From positions 39,257 to 103,256 of the forward strand of contig JAITRE010000032.1 of assembly GCA_031288555.1 (NCBI GenBank): 64,000 nucleotides of DNA, in the 5' to 3' direction. The position numbers and the translations under genes are program-made. The notes under the pieces were generated by a model. It saw nothing but the letters and a program-made list of their open reading frames with translations. It did no database searches and had not been told where the DNA came from. This DNA is from Oscillospiraceae bacterium. GTDB taxonomy: Bacteria; Bacillota; Clostridia; Oscillospirales; Acutalibacteraceae. Positions 54,571 through 63,200 of this stretch are shown here, in pieces. Numbering within the stretch: position 1 is the stretch's first letter; the number at the start of each line of letters is the position of its first letter.

Positions 54571-55734
54571 ATGAAGTTAAAAACAAATAATGATGTTTTT
54601 TTAGATTTTAAAAATCGAGGTATTGATTGTAGGAAATTATCGCTAGATGAGCTTTTTTACAAAAACGGTGGAAATATATTTAATGATAAAAAAATGTTTA
54701 AAAATTATAAAATTTTATCTTATATTTTAAGCGCGGCTTTATTGTTGCCAATTTGTGAAACTGAAGTAATTAAAAAGAATGAAACAACTACAGAAGCTTT
54801 TAATAATAAAAATAATACTGACGGTTCAGAATTTTTATATTATGAAGGTGAGAGTGGAGTATCTATTTTTGGATTTAAAAATAAAGATAAAAATTCTGAA
54901 GAAAGTTTTTTTATTATATATTCCTGATGAAATTAATGGGAAAAAAGTAGTTTCTGTAAATGGTTTTAAGAACAGTAATTTTGAAAGAGTTTTAATACCG
55001 GCGTCTGTTGAAAGTATAGGAAATGAGGCATTTTCAGGATGTGTAAATTTAGAAAAAGTTTTTTTCAAAGATGGAAGCAATTTAACGTGTTTGGGAGCAC
55101 GCGCATTTGAGTCGTGTTATAAATTAGAAACTATTTTTTTACCGCATTCGCTTGAGTTTATACATGATGCTGCTTTTTTAAATTGCAAGAATCTCAAAAA
55201 AGTTTTTTTTGAAAAAAATTGTGACATAAAAAAACTAATTCTAAATTGTATATAGGAAAAAAGGCTTTTGAAAATTGCATAAGTTTGAATAGGATTAATT
55301 TTCCTGAGTCTCTTTGTTCAATAGACAATGAAGCCTTTTTAAATTGCAACTCACTAGAGAGAGTTATTTTTTCAAATAAAAGTATTTTATATCGAATAGG
55401 AACAAAGGCTTTTAAGGATTGCGTGAAGTTAGAAACGATTGATTTTCCCGAGTATCTTTTTTATGTAGGCAAACAAGCTTTTTCGACTTGTGTTAATTTA
55501 CATTTTGTTAGTTTTAGCGAAGAAAGTAATACACATATAGAAAGCCGTGCGTTTGAATTTTGTTTGCGCTTGGAAAAAGTTAAAATATCAAGTAAAATTA
55601 TTGATAACGCAGAAAAAGATAGTTTTTATGCATGCAACTTTAATTTTAAAATGAGAGTTTCAAGTTTCAACGAGTATGGATATAGAGTTTTAAATTTTTT
55701 TGAACTGGAGGATAAAGGCTTTATATTTTTATAA
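54571..55734 (+). pseudogene. BspA-type leucine-rich-repeat protein, interrupted by two compensating frameshifts
   Basis: Three frames together encode about 385 residues. Frame 1 (54571-54927) gives a 45-residue cytosolic-looking start, a hydrophobic segment (ILSYILSAALLLPI) and a linker ending SEESFF. The product then shifts by +1 at T7 (54906-54912) to IPDEINGKKVVSVNGF and LRR_5 repeats (SIGNEAFSGCVNLEKVFF; GARAFESCYKLETIFLP). It shifts back at A7 (55228-55234) into YIGKKAFENCISLNRINFP and about four more repeats, ending at 55734. BspA-type LRRs bind host or extracellular ligands. Two slippery runs, restored frame and intact repeats allow recent decay, phase variation, transcriptional slippage or sequencing error. 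Confidence 0.8.
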
Positions 55735-55766
55735 AGACTATTTTTAAAAAATATACAAAACAAAAT

Positions 55767-56651
55767 TTATACGAGTATTTTGAAAGTGAAATCTTTACTT
55801 TTAAAATATTCTATAACGTCTGGCAATATTTTTACAGTTTCTTTTTCTCTTTTTGAGTCATGCATAAGCAATACTATCATATCTTTATTTTTTGAAGAGT
55901 TTATTATTTTTTTAAAAATTTTATTTCTTTTTTTTTGGCTTTTTTTTATTCTTTTATCACAACTATCAACATTCCAGTCTATCAACGCCATATTGTTGTT
56001 TTTAAGATGTTTTTTTAATTCGCTCACTCCATTCCTAGACATACTTCCGCCAGGACATCTAAATAATCTTGTTTTAAAATTTTTTCCTAGTATTTTCTTC
56101 ATTTGTTCATCTGCTTTATTAAATTCTTCAGTAAAACTTTTAATGTTAATAGAATTATTTGGATAAATATATGAGTATTCGTGTGTGTATGAATGATTTC
56201 CTATTGCATGTCCCTCAGTAAATTCTTTTTTAAAAAGCGAAGAGTTAAATTTATTATTAAGTTTTGACCCTATGCAGAAAAAAGTAGCTTTTACATCATA
56301 ACGTTTTAAAATTTCAAGTATTTCAATTGTATTGATTGAGGGCCCATCATCAAATGTTAAAAAAATTGTTTTTTTATTTTCGCCCGTTTTATATTCAAGA
56401 GGTGTGTGATTATTTTTTGATAATCTCTCCCAAATTTCCATAGCATCATAGCCATTTTTTGAGGATGATTCTTCTGTGGCGCCAAAGTTTTCTTTTATAT
56501 TTGTTATTTTTTTTGTTTTTACTGTGTTTTTAGTAACATTTAAAGTTTTAATTTTTTGAAAAATAATTAAAAAACTTAAGTTTAAAATTAAAAACAGTAT
56601 AAAAAAAACGTTAATTAAAATTTTTTTATTTAATATTTTTACAATTTTCAA
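55767..56651 (-). CDS. Polysaccharide deacetylase (NodB domain), membrane anchored
   Basis: 294 residues: N-terminal anchor (ILINVFFILFLILNLSFLII), a short linker, then a carbohydrate esterase family 4 domain. Motifs: TFDDGP (catalytic base and metal Asp), HSYTHEY (metal His pair), RCPGGS, DWNVDS and LLMHDS. Such enzymes remove acetyl groups from peptidoglycan GlcNAc/MurNAc or chitin oligomers outside the membrane. In sporeformers the family includes PdaA. All catalytic motifs are intact. Convergent with the LRR gene. Confidence 0.92.
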   Translation of the reverse strand: MKIVKILNKKILINVFFILFLILNLSFLIIFQKIKTLNVTKNTVKTKKITNIKENFGATEESSSKNGYDAMEIWERLSKNNHTPLEYKTGENKKTIFLTFDDGPSINTIEILEILKRYDVKATFFCIGSKLNNKFNSSLFKKEFTEGHAIGNHSYTHEYSYIYPNNSINIKSFTEEFNKADEQMKKILGKNFKTRLFRCPGGSMSRNGVSELKKHLKNNNMALIDWNVDSCDKRIKKSQKKRNKIFKKIINSSKNKDMIVLLMHDSKREKETVKILPDVIEYFKSKDFTFKILV

Positions 56652-56764
56652 TAATAACTCTCCGTTCGATAAATAAAGAGTGAGAAAATATTATTTTAAA
56701 ATTAATTAGCCATATATAAGATTTAAAATTCATAAATATTTTATATCTTTAGTTTAAATTTTAT

Positions 56765-56793
56765 TTGACACCAAAATGATTTATCCATTAAAA
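56765..56793 (+). promoter_or_regulatory. Possible promoter of adhE
   Basis: Perfect TTGACA (56765-56770) with a poor -10 (TTAAAA, 56788-56793) after 17 nt. No Rex-type operator (TTGTTAANNNNTTAACAA) was seen next to it. Confidence 0.35.
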
Positions 56794-56860
56794 TTTTAAA
56801 AGTTAATGTTTTTTTATTTTGAAGTTATTTTATATTTATATTTTTAAAAGGAGGTTATTA

Positions 56861-59458
56861 ATGACTAAAAATGATGGCTTGCTTTTAAAAAATACTAGCA
56901 AAACTGAAAATATGGAAAATACAATTAACAGTCTTGTTGGTAATGCAAAAGCTGCTCTTGATGAATATATGAATCTGGATCAAATACAGGTAGATAACAT
57001 AGTAGAAAAAATGACTTTAGCTGTTATTGATAATTGTGTAAAAATTTCAAAACTTGCGATTCAAGAAACTGCTAGAGGTGTTTTTGAAGATAAAATATTA
57101 AAAAATATGTTTGCTTCGGAATATGTTGCAGATTCGCTTAAAAATAAAAAAACTGTTGGTTTATTGTGGAAAAATGAGTTTGAAGGTTATGCAGAAATAG
57201 CTGAACCAGTTGGTGTAGTTGCAGGAATTACTCCGGTAACAAATCCAACGTCTACAGTTATTTTTAAGTCTATTATTTGCGCAAAGACAAGAAATCCACT
57301 GATCTTTGGTTTTCATCCAAGTTCTTTGAAATGTTGTTCTTTTACTGCAAAAATTTTGTTAGATGCTGCTGTTAAAGCTGGAGCTCCTAAATCTTGCATA
57401 TCTTGGATTGACAAACCAAGTCTTGAAGCAACATCGCTTTTAATGAATCATGATGGAGTTTCACTAGTGTTAGCAACAGGTGGATCTGGGCTTGTGAAGT
57501 CTGCTTATTCTGCCGGTAAACCAGCTCTTGGCGTGGGCCCTGGCAATGTTCCTTGCTATGTTGAAAAAAGTGCAGATATAAAAAGAGCTTGCACTGATAT
57601 TATAATTTCTAAAACTTTTGATAACGGAATGATATGTGCATCTGAGCAATCTGTTTTGGTAGATAAGGAAATATTTAAAGTTTTTGAAAAAATTATGAAG
57701 GAAAATGGTTGTTTTTTTCTAAATGTTGAAGAAACGAAAAAAGTCTCAAATTACGTTATGTGTGGCGAAAAATGTAAGCTTAACCCTGCTATTGTAGGGC
57801 AGACTGCTGAGTGGATAGCTAGTCAATCTGGAGTTTTGGTTGACAAAAACACAAAAATTTTAATTGCAAAACTTAATGGTGTTGGCAAAAATTTTCCTCT
57901 TTCTTATGAAAAACTTTCTCCTTTACTTGCTTATTATATTGTTAAAAATTCAGAAGAAGCTTTCAAAATTGCAGTTGAAATTTTAAACGCAGGTGGAATT
58001 GGGCATTCGGCAACTATACATAGTAAAAATAAGGAAATCATTTCTAAGTTCGGGATGAAAATGCCTGTTGCACGAATTATTTGCAATTCTCCTTCTTCTC
58101 ACGCAGCTATTGGTGGCATTTATAATTTAAATATTCCTTCTTTAACTCTTGGATGCGGTTCTTATGGACGAAATTCTACTTCTTCTAATGTTTCTTTTGT
58201 GAATTTAATAAACAAAAAACGTGTTGATGAGAGGAAAAGAAATATGTTGGATTTTGATGTTAAATCTAAAATACATTTTGAAAATGGATGCATCAGCTAT
58301 TTTGAACATGCGAATATGAACAAAGTTTTTATTGTGACGAATGAAAAAGAAATTAACCAGAATATTGAAGAAGTTTTTAATTTTTTAAGAAAAAAGAGAA
58401 GTAAAGTTTCTTGGCAAATTTTTTCTGTTTCCAACGAGTTTTGTAGCGCAAAAGATGTAATGCTTGGCAGAGAACAAGCTAGTAATTTTAGTCCTGATAC
58501 TATAGTTGCATTGGGTGATGATGTTGCCATAAATGTTGCTAAAGCTATAAGATTTGTACATGAAAATCCGAACATCTCTCTTAAAGATGCTAGTAGAAGT
58601 TTTATGGATATAAACAAAAGAGTTTACAGCACTTTTAAAATAAATAAAAGTTTAAAATTTATTGCTGTTCCTACAAATTTTAATGCAGATTCTGCTATTT
58701 CAAATTTTGTAATTGTTAAAGATGAAGAAAATGTTAATTACACAATGATCGATAGAAATTTTTGCCCAGATGCAGTAATAATTGACTCTAAAATTGCTGT
58801 AAATTTAACTCAAAATCAAATAGCTTTAAATGGCTTAAATATTTTAATAAACGCTTTAGAATCTTTCGTTTCTGTTAAAGCGACTGATTTTACCGATGCT
58901 TTTGCTTTAAAAGCTATACAGATAATTTTTAGCTATTTAAAAATTTTTTGCAATGACATTAACGATATTGAAGCGCGTGAAAAAATTTGTATTGCTTCGT
59001 GTATGTCTGGCATTGCTTTTAATAATGCTTTTTTAGGACTTAATAATTCTATGGCCAATAGTCTACAAAGAAAATACAATATTTCTCACAATGCAGCTGC
59101 CGCAGTTTTGCTTCCTTATATTATTAAATTTAATTCTCAAATTCCAACTAAATTTGTTTCGTTTTCTAGTTATGAAAAATTTATAGCTGATAAGAAATAT
59201 GAAGAAATTGCTAAAATTTTAGGGATTGCTAAAAGCAGCACAAGAGAAAGTGTTGACAGTTTAATTTTTAAAGTAAGAGATTTTATGAAGAGTTTAGGTG
59301 TTTTGTCAAATATTAGTATGCATGGAGTTGATAAAAAAGTTTTTTTACAAGATCTTATGTTATTGTCAGAAGAAGCTTTTTTAGACAAATTTACTGCAAC
59401 TAATCCTAGATATCCTCTTGTAAATGAAATAAGTGAAATATTTCAGGAAGCTTTTTGA
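56861..59458 (+). CDS. adhE: AdhE-type aldehyde/alcohol dehydrogenase with degenerate alcohol dehydrogenase half
   Basis: 865 residues from the ATG behind AAAAGGAGG. The N-terminal CoA-dependent acetaldehyde dehydrogenase (about 15-450) is intact: GGSGLVKSAYSAGKPALGVG, catalytic Cys in DNGMICASEQS, GGIGHSATIHS. The C-terminal half (about 460-865) keeps length and fold pattern, but the iron site D-x3-H is N660/N664. GVCHSMAH is LNNSMAN (N729 for the metal His); only H743 remains. The coenzyme loop GGGS reads GDDV, and GTGSE reads NADSA. So acetyl-CoA to acetaldehyde should work, while ethanol formation by this half should not. The frame is open, so the half is probably kept for structure (AdhE forms filaments) or a new role. 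Confidence 0.93.
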   Translation: MTKNDGLLLKNTSKTENMENTINSLVGNAKAALDEYMNLDQIQVDNIVEKMTLAVIDNCVKISKLAIQETARGVFEDKILKNMFASEYVADSLKNKKTVGLLWKNEFEGYAEIAEPVGVVAGITPVTNPTSTVIFKSIICAKTRNPLIFGFHPSSLKCCSFTAKILLDAAVKAGAPKSCISWIDKPSLEATSLLMNHDGVSLVLATGGSGLVKSAYSAGKPALGVGPGNVPCYVEKSADIKRACTDIIISKTFDNGMICASEQSVLVDKEIFKVFEKIMKENGCFFLNVEETKKVSNYVMCGEKCKLNPAIVGQTAEWIASQSGVLVDKNTKILIAKLNGVGKNFPLSYEKLSPLLAYYIVKNSEEAFKIAVEILNAGGIGHSATIHSKNKEIISKFGMKMPVARIICNSPSSHAAIGGIYNLNIPSLTLGCGSYGRNSTSSNVSFVNLINKKRVDERKRNMLDFDVKSKIHFENGCISYFEHANMNKVFIVTNEKEINQNIEEVFNFLRKKRSKVSWQIFSVSNEFCSAKDVMLGREQASNFSPDTIVALGDDVAINVAKAIRFVHENPNISLKDASRSFMDINKRVYSTFKINKSLKFIAVPTNFNADSAISNFVIVKDEENVNYTMIDRNFCPDAVIIDSKIAVNLTQNQIALNGLNILINALESFVSVKATDFTDAFALKAIQIIFSYLKIFCNDINDIEAREKICIASCMSGIAFNNAFLGLNNSMANSLQRKYNISHNAAAAVLLPYIIKFNSQIPTKFVSFSSYEKFIADKKYEEIAKILGIAKSSTRESVDSLIFKVRDFMKSLGVLSNISMHGVDKKVFLQDLMLLSEEAFLDKFTATNPRYPLVNEISEIFQEAF

Positions 59459-59507
59459 TAAATTTCGGCAACTGTTTTAGAAGAAATTAGTTGTTTTAAT
59501 TTTGTTT

Positions 59508-59536
59508 TTGATTTTTTAAATGAGTTTTGATATAAT
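59508..59536 (+). promoter_or_regulatory. Predicted promoter of the cyclophilin-scfB unit
   Basis: TTGATT (59508-59513), 17-nt spacer, perfect TATAAT (59531-59536). Leader of about 75 nt to the cyclophilin ATG. Confidence 0.65.
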
Positions 59537-59617
59537 TAAAGTAGCATTACGAAGTTTAATTAAATTATTTTTTACAATGCTCGAAGGAAATCGCTTGGTT
59601 TATTGGAGGTCTTTTAA

Positions 59618-60421
59618 ATGAGCAGAGGAGCAATGAAGGTTTTATTTAGGATTTTTGTTTGTCTTTTTGTGTTGGTTTTTTTAGTAGCAGCTATTTTTTC
59701 TACTGGTTGTAGTCAAAAAGAAATTAATTTTGCAAGTAGTAACGATGAGAAGAAAGATAAAACTGATTTTAAAGAAGAAAAGAGTAGTAAAGTTGGGTAT
59801 CAACTAGAAAATCCTAAGAGTGGTGACGAAGTTGTTAAGCTCGAAACTACAGAAGGGGATATTTATATACGTCTTTTTGAAGAAGTTTCACCTTTGGCTG
59901 TTGAAAACTTTAAAACTCTTGTTAAAGACGGTTATTATGATAACTTGACTTTTCACAGAATTATAAAAGATTTTATGATACAAACAGGAGATCCAAAAGG
60001 AGATGGCACAGGCGGTGAAAGTAAGTGGAAAAAGCCTTTTAAAGACGAATTTAGTAATGAAGTTTTAAATTTGAGAGGTGCTGTTTCCATGGCTAACAAT
60101 GGTAAAAACGCTAATGGTAGTCAATTTTTTATAAATCAAAACAGAAAAGAAGAATTTAAAGGTTTTAAAAGTCTTGAAAAAGTACTTGATATGACTAAAG
60201 TTTCAGAAGAGATAAAAAGATTGTATGAAGAAAATGGAGGAAATCCTCACCTTGATGGAGCTTTAAGTAAAAATAAAAGAGGTCACACGGTTTTTGGGCA
60301 AGTTTATGACGGTTTGGATGTAGTAGATAAAATTGCGAATTCTTCAATAGATGCAATGGAAAGACCTGTTAATTCTATTCCTAAAATTAATAAAGCTAGT
60401 TTAGTAAAAGCGGAACAATAA
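59618..60421 (+). CDS. Cyclophilin-type peptidyl-prolyl isomerase, lipoprotein
   Basis: 267 residues. Lipoprotein signal with lipobox STGC (C31), a charged linker, then a cyclophilin domain (about 70-265). It has FHRIIKDFMIQTGDPKGDGT (the catalytic Arg is in FHRI), AVSMANNGKNANGSQFFI and GHTVFGQVYDG. It catalyses proline isomerisation of exported proteins on the outer face of the membrane. An insertion EEFKGFKSLEKVLDMTKVSE in the loop before GHTVFG is family-typical for Clostridia. ATG after TGGAGG; scfB follows 31 bp later. Confidence 0.95.
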   Translation: MSRGAMKVLFRIFVCLFVLVFLVAAIFSTGCSQKEINFASSNDEKKDKTDFKEEKSSKVGYQLENPKSGDEVVKLETTEGDIYIRLFEEVSPLAVENFKTLVKDGYYDNLTFHRIIKDFMIQTGDPKGDGTGGESKWKKPFKDEFSNEVLNLRGAVSMANNGKNANGSQFFINQNRKEEFKGFKSLEKVLDMTKVSEEIKRLYEENGGNPHLDGALSKNKRGHTVFGQVYDGLDVVDKIANSSIDAMERPVNSIPKINKASLVKAEQ

Positions 60422-60452
60422 CTTTAGTTTTACGCTTTTTAAAGAGGTATTT

Positions 60453-61829
60453 ATGATACATAAATTTCGTATGAATGGTTGTAATTTTATTTTAGACGTG
60501 AATAGCTTGTGTGTTCATATAGTAGATGATTTAGCATATGATTTGGTTGATTATTTGAGCGAAGATAGAAACTTTTTAAGTGTTTTAGAAGATTTTAAAA
60601 AGAAAAAAAATGTTTTTGATGAATTTGAAATAGAAGAGTGTTTTAATGAAATTTATGAGTTGAAACGTTTTGGTAAACTTTTTTCAGAGTTTAGTGATTT
60701 TTCAGATGCAAATAAAGTTTTGCCTTTTAAATCTATGTGTCTTAATGTGGCTCATGATTGCAATTTAAGGTGCAAATATTGTTTTGCTTCTGATGGAAAT
60801 TTTGGAGAAGAAAAAATGTTAATGCCTTTTGAAGTTGCGAAAGCTTCTATTGATTTTTTAATAAAAAACTCTAAAAACAGATATAATCTTGAAGTTGATT
60901 TTTTTGGCGGAGAGCCTCTTATGAATTTTGAAATTGTTAAAAAAGTAGTAAATTACGCAAGAAATATTGAAGAAAAATATAAAAAAAATTTTCGTTTTAC
61001 TATTACTACAAATGGAATGCTTCTTGATGACGAAAAAATAGATTTTATAAATAAAGAAATTTCAAACGTTGTTTTATCTTTAGATGGAAGAAAGTTTGTT
61101 AATGATAATTTTAGAATAACATCTTTAGTTAAAGGGACTTATGATAGAATTGTTCCTTTATATAAAAAATTGGTAGATAAAAGAAAGAATAAAGATTACT
61201 ATATCAGAGGCACTTTTACAAAAAAAAATTTAGATTTTACAAATGATATACTACATATAGCAAGTCTTGGCTTTAGGAATATTTCTGTTGAGCCAGTTGT
61301 TTCTGTTGGCAATTTAGATTATTCTATAACTAGTGATGATGTTGAAAAGATTTGCAAAGAATATGAAAAACTTGCAAATATACTTTTAAAAGCCAAGAAT
61401 AATAAAAAAATTTTTACTTTTTTTCATTTTTTGGTAGATATTGATGCAGGTCCGTGTGCTGTAAAACGTATGCGTGGTTGTGGTTGTGGTAACGAATATT
61501 TTGCTGTGACTCCTAAAGGAGATATTTTCCCTTGTCATCAGTTTGTAGGAGAAAGCGTTTGGAAAATGGGAAATGTTATTGATGGAAGTTTTAATAGAAA
61601 AATAAAATTGATGTTGTCAAAAGTTAATATAAACACGAAGGAAGATTGTAAAAATTGTTTTGCTAAATTTTATTGTAGTGGAGGATGCGCTGCTAATAGC
61701 TGGAAGTATGAAGGCGATATTTTTAAAGGTCATAAAATTTCTTGCAAGTTGCAAAAAAAACGCACTGAGTGTGCCATCATGATTCAATCTTTTAAGAAAA
61801 TCAAAAACTCTGTTTTTAGTTTAAATTAA
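60453..61829 (+). CDS. scfB: SCIFF-peptide thioether maturase, radical SAM/SPASM
   Basis: 458-residue radical SAM enzyme: C103, C107 and C110 in HDCNLRCKYCF bind the SAM cluster. GGEPL follows, and a C-terminal SPASM domain has many cysteines (CGCGNEYFAVTPKGDIFPC; CKNCFAKFYCSGGC). The N-terminal region (CFNEIYELKRFGKLFS) matches SCIFF maturases, which form thioether cross-links in the six-cysteine SCIFF peptide found across Clostridia. The precursor gene scfA, normally just upstream, is not visible within the flanking DNA; the upstream neighbour is the cyclophilin gene. Standing and regulation of the pathway in this organism are therefore open. Confidence 0.9.
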   Translation: MIHKFRMNGCNFILDVNSLCVHIVDDLAYDLVDYLSEDRNFLSVLEDFKKKKNVFDEFEIEECFNEIYELKRFGKLFSEFSDFSDANKVLPFKSMCLNVAHDCNLRCKYCFASDGNFGEEKMLMPFEVAKASIDFLIKNSKNRYNLEVDFFGGEPLMNFEIVKKVVNYARNIEEKYKKNFRFTITTNGMLLDDEKIDFINKEISNVVLSLDGRKFVNDNFRITSLVKGTYDRIVPLYKKLVDKRKNKDYYIRGTFTKKNLDFTNDILHIASLGFRNISVEPVVSVGNLDYSITSDDVEKICKEYEKLANILLKAKNNKKIFTFFHFLVDIDAGPCAVKRMRGCGCGNEYFAVTPKGDIFPCHQFVGESVWKMGNVIDGSFNRKIKLMLSKVNINTKEDCKNCFAKFYCSGGCAANSWKYEGDIFKGHKISCKLQKKRTECAIMIQSFKKIKNSVFSLN

Positions 61830-61913
61830 ATGTAATTGTATTTTATTTTTTATTTAAAAGAATTTGTGTATTGTGTTGAGTTTACAGTTTAAAAATTTAT
61901 TGGAAGTGGGAAA

Positions 61914-62333
61914 ATGTTAGAAATTGAAAGTAATTCACCGGCTCAAACTGAATATATTGGCTATGGTATTGGAAAAAAACTTTTAAGTAACCAAAAAATC
62001 ATTGCTTTGTATGGAGGATTAGCTGCTGGAAAAACAACTTTTGTAAAAGGTCTTGCAAGAGCATTCGACTTTCTTAGCGATGTCACGAGCCCCACATTTA
62101 CGCTTGTAAATGAATATGATGGGAAAGTAAAATTGTACCATTATGATATGTACAGAGTGAAAAGTTGGGAAGATTTAGTTTCAACTGGTTTTTTTGATTT
62201 AGACAGTGAAGATGTTGCTATTGTTGAGTGGAGTGAAAATATAGACAGATATTTTCCTGATGGTGTTTTAAAAATAAAATTTAAAATAATTGATGTTAAA
62301 AAAAATAAAAGAATGATTATTATTAATAATTAG
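61914..62333 (+). CDS. tsaE: tRNA t6A synthesis ATPase TsaE
   Basis: ATPase of the complex TsaB-TsaD-TsaE that adds threonylcarbamoyl to A37 of ANN-reading tRNAs. 139 residues with P-loop GGLAAGKTT, SPTFTLVNEY and HYDMYR motifs, and IVEWSEN. Located 14 bp upstream of tsaB. tsaD and tsaC are not in the window. Confidence 0.97.
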   Translation: MLEIESNSPAQTEYIGYGIGKKLLSNQKIIALYGGLAAGKTTFVKGLARAFDFLSDVTSPTFTLVNEYDGKVKLYHYDMYRVKSWEDLVSTGFFDLDSEDVAIVEWSENIDRYFPDGVLKIKFKIIDVKKNKRMIIINN

Positions 62334-62347
62334 TAAGGAGTTTTGTT

Positions 62348-63049
62348 TTGAAAATATTAGCAATTGACACTTCATCTAGCCCTACTTTTGTTTCATTATT
62401 CAACAGCAATAAAATTTTAGCTGAGTTTTCTGTTAATACTGAATTAAAACATGGTTCTACATTAATGCCTATGATAGATTCAATTTTTAAGTGTTCCAGT
62501 CAAAAATTGCGTGAAGTTGATTTATTTGCTGTTTCAATAGGTCCTGGGTCATTTACTGGTCTAAGAGTAGGTATTTCTACAATAAAGGGTATGGCGATGG
62601 TTTTTTCTACACCGTGTGTAGGGATTTCAAGCCTTCAAATTTTAGCTGAGTCTGTTGGTAAAACAATGAAAGGTGTAGTTATTTGTATTGTAGATGCCAA
62701 ATGTGGTAGATTTTGGGTTGCTGTTTTTAAAAATTGTACAGAAAATTTCTTAAGAGAAACTAAAGATTTAATATTAGATATGAGCAAGTTGTTAGAATTG
62801 GTTATTAAATATGAAAAGAATAATAAGGTTTTTTTAACAGGCGATGCAGCTTCGCTTTGTTACTGTGAACTTAAGAAAAAAATAAAGCTTGTTTCGAAAG
62901 TGTTTTTAGTGAGTGAAGATTTTAGCTTTAACAAAGCAAGTGCAGTTTTTAAAATAGCAAAATCTCTTTTTTTAAATGAAAAAGCAGTTAGCGCTGAATC
63001 ACTTTGCCCTTTATATGTTTGTGCACCTAAAGCAGAAAAAGTAAAATAA
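62348..63049 (+). CDS. tsaB: tRNA t6A synthesis protein TsaB
   Basis: Inactive homologue of TsaD that scaffolds the t6A complex. 233 residues from a TTG start behind AAGGAG. Motifs: ILAIDTSSSP, HGSTLMPMIDSIF and the family signature GPGSFTGLRVGISTIKGMA. The C-terminal half is less conserved, as usual. No rimI fusion or follower. Confidence 0.96.
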   Translation: MKILAIDTSSSPTFVSLFNSNKILAEFSVNTELKHGSTLMPMIDSIFKCSSQKLREVDLFAVSIGPGSFTGLRVGISTIKGMAMVFSTPCVGISSLQILAESVGKTMKGVVICIVDAKCGRFWVAVFKNCTENFLRETKDLILDMSKLLELVIKYEKNNKVFLTGDAASLCYCELKKKIKLVSKVFLVSEDFSFNKASAVFKIAKSLFLNEKAVSAESLCPLYVCAPKAEKVK

Positions 63050-63200
63050 CGTTAAAATAAAAATAAATATTTTAAAATTAGAATTTATTAAACTTAGTTT
63101 CAAACTTATTGAATCACGAATCGAGCTAGTTTTGAAATTATTGTAATAGCTAATTAATGCAAGTTTTGTTGAAGTTTTAAATTTTGTTTTTCTAGTTCAT

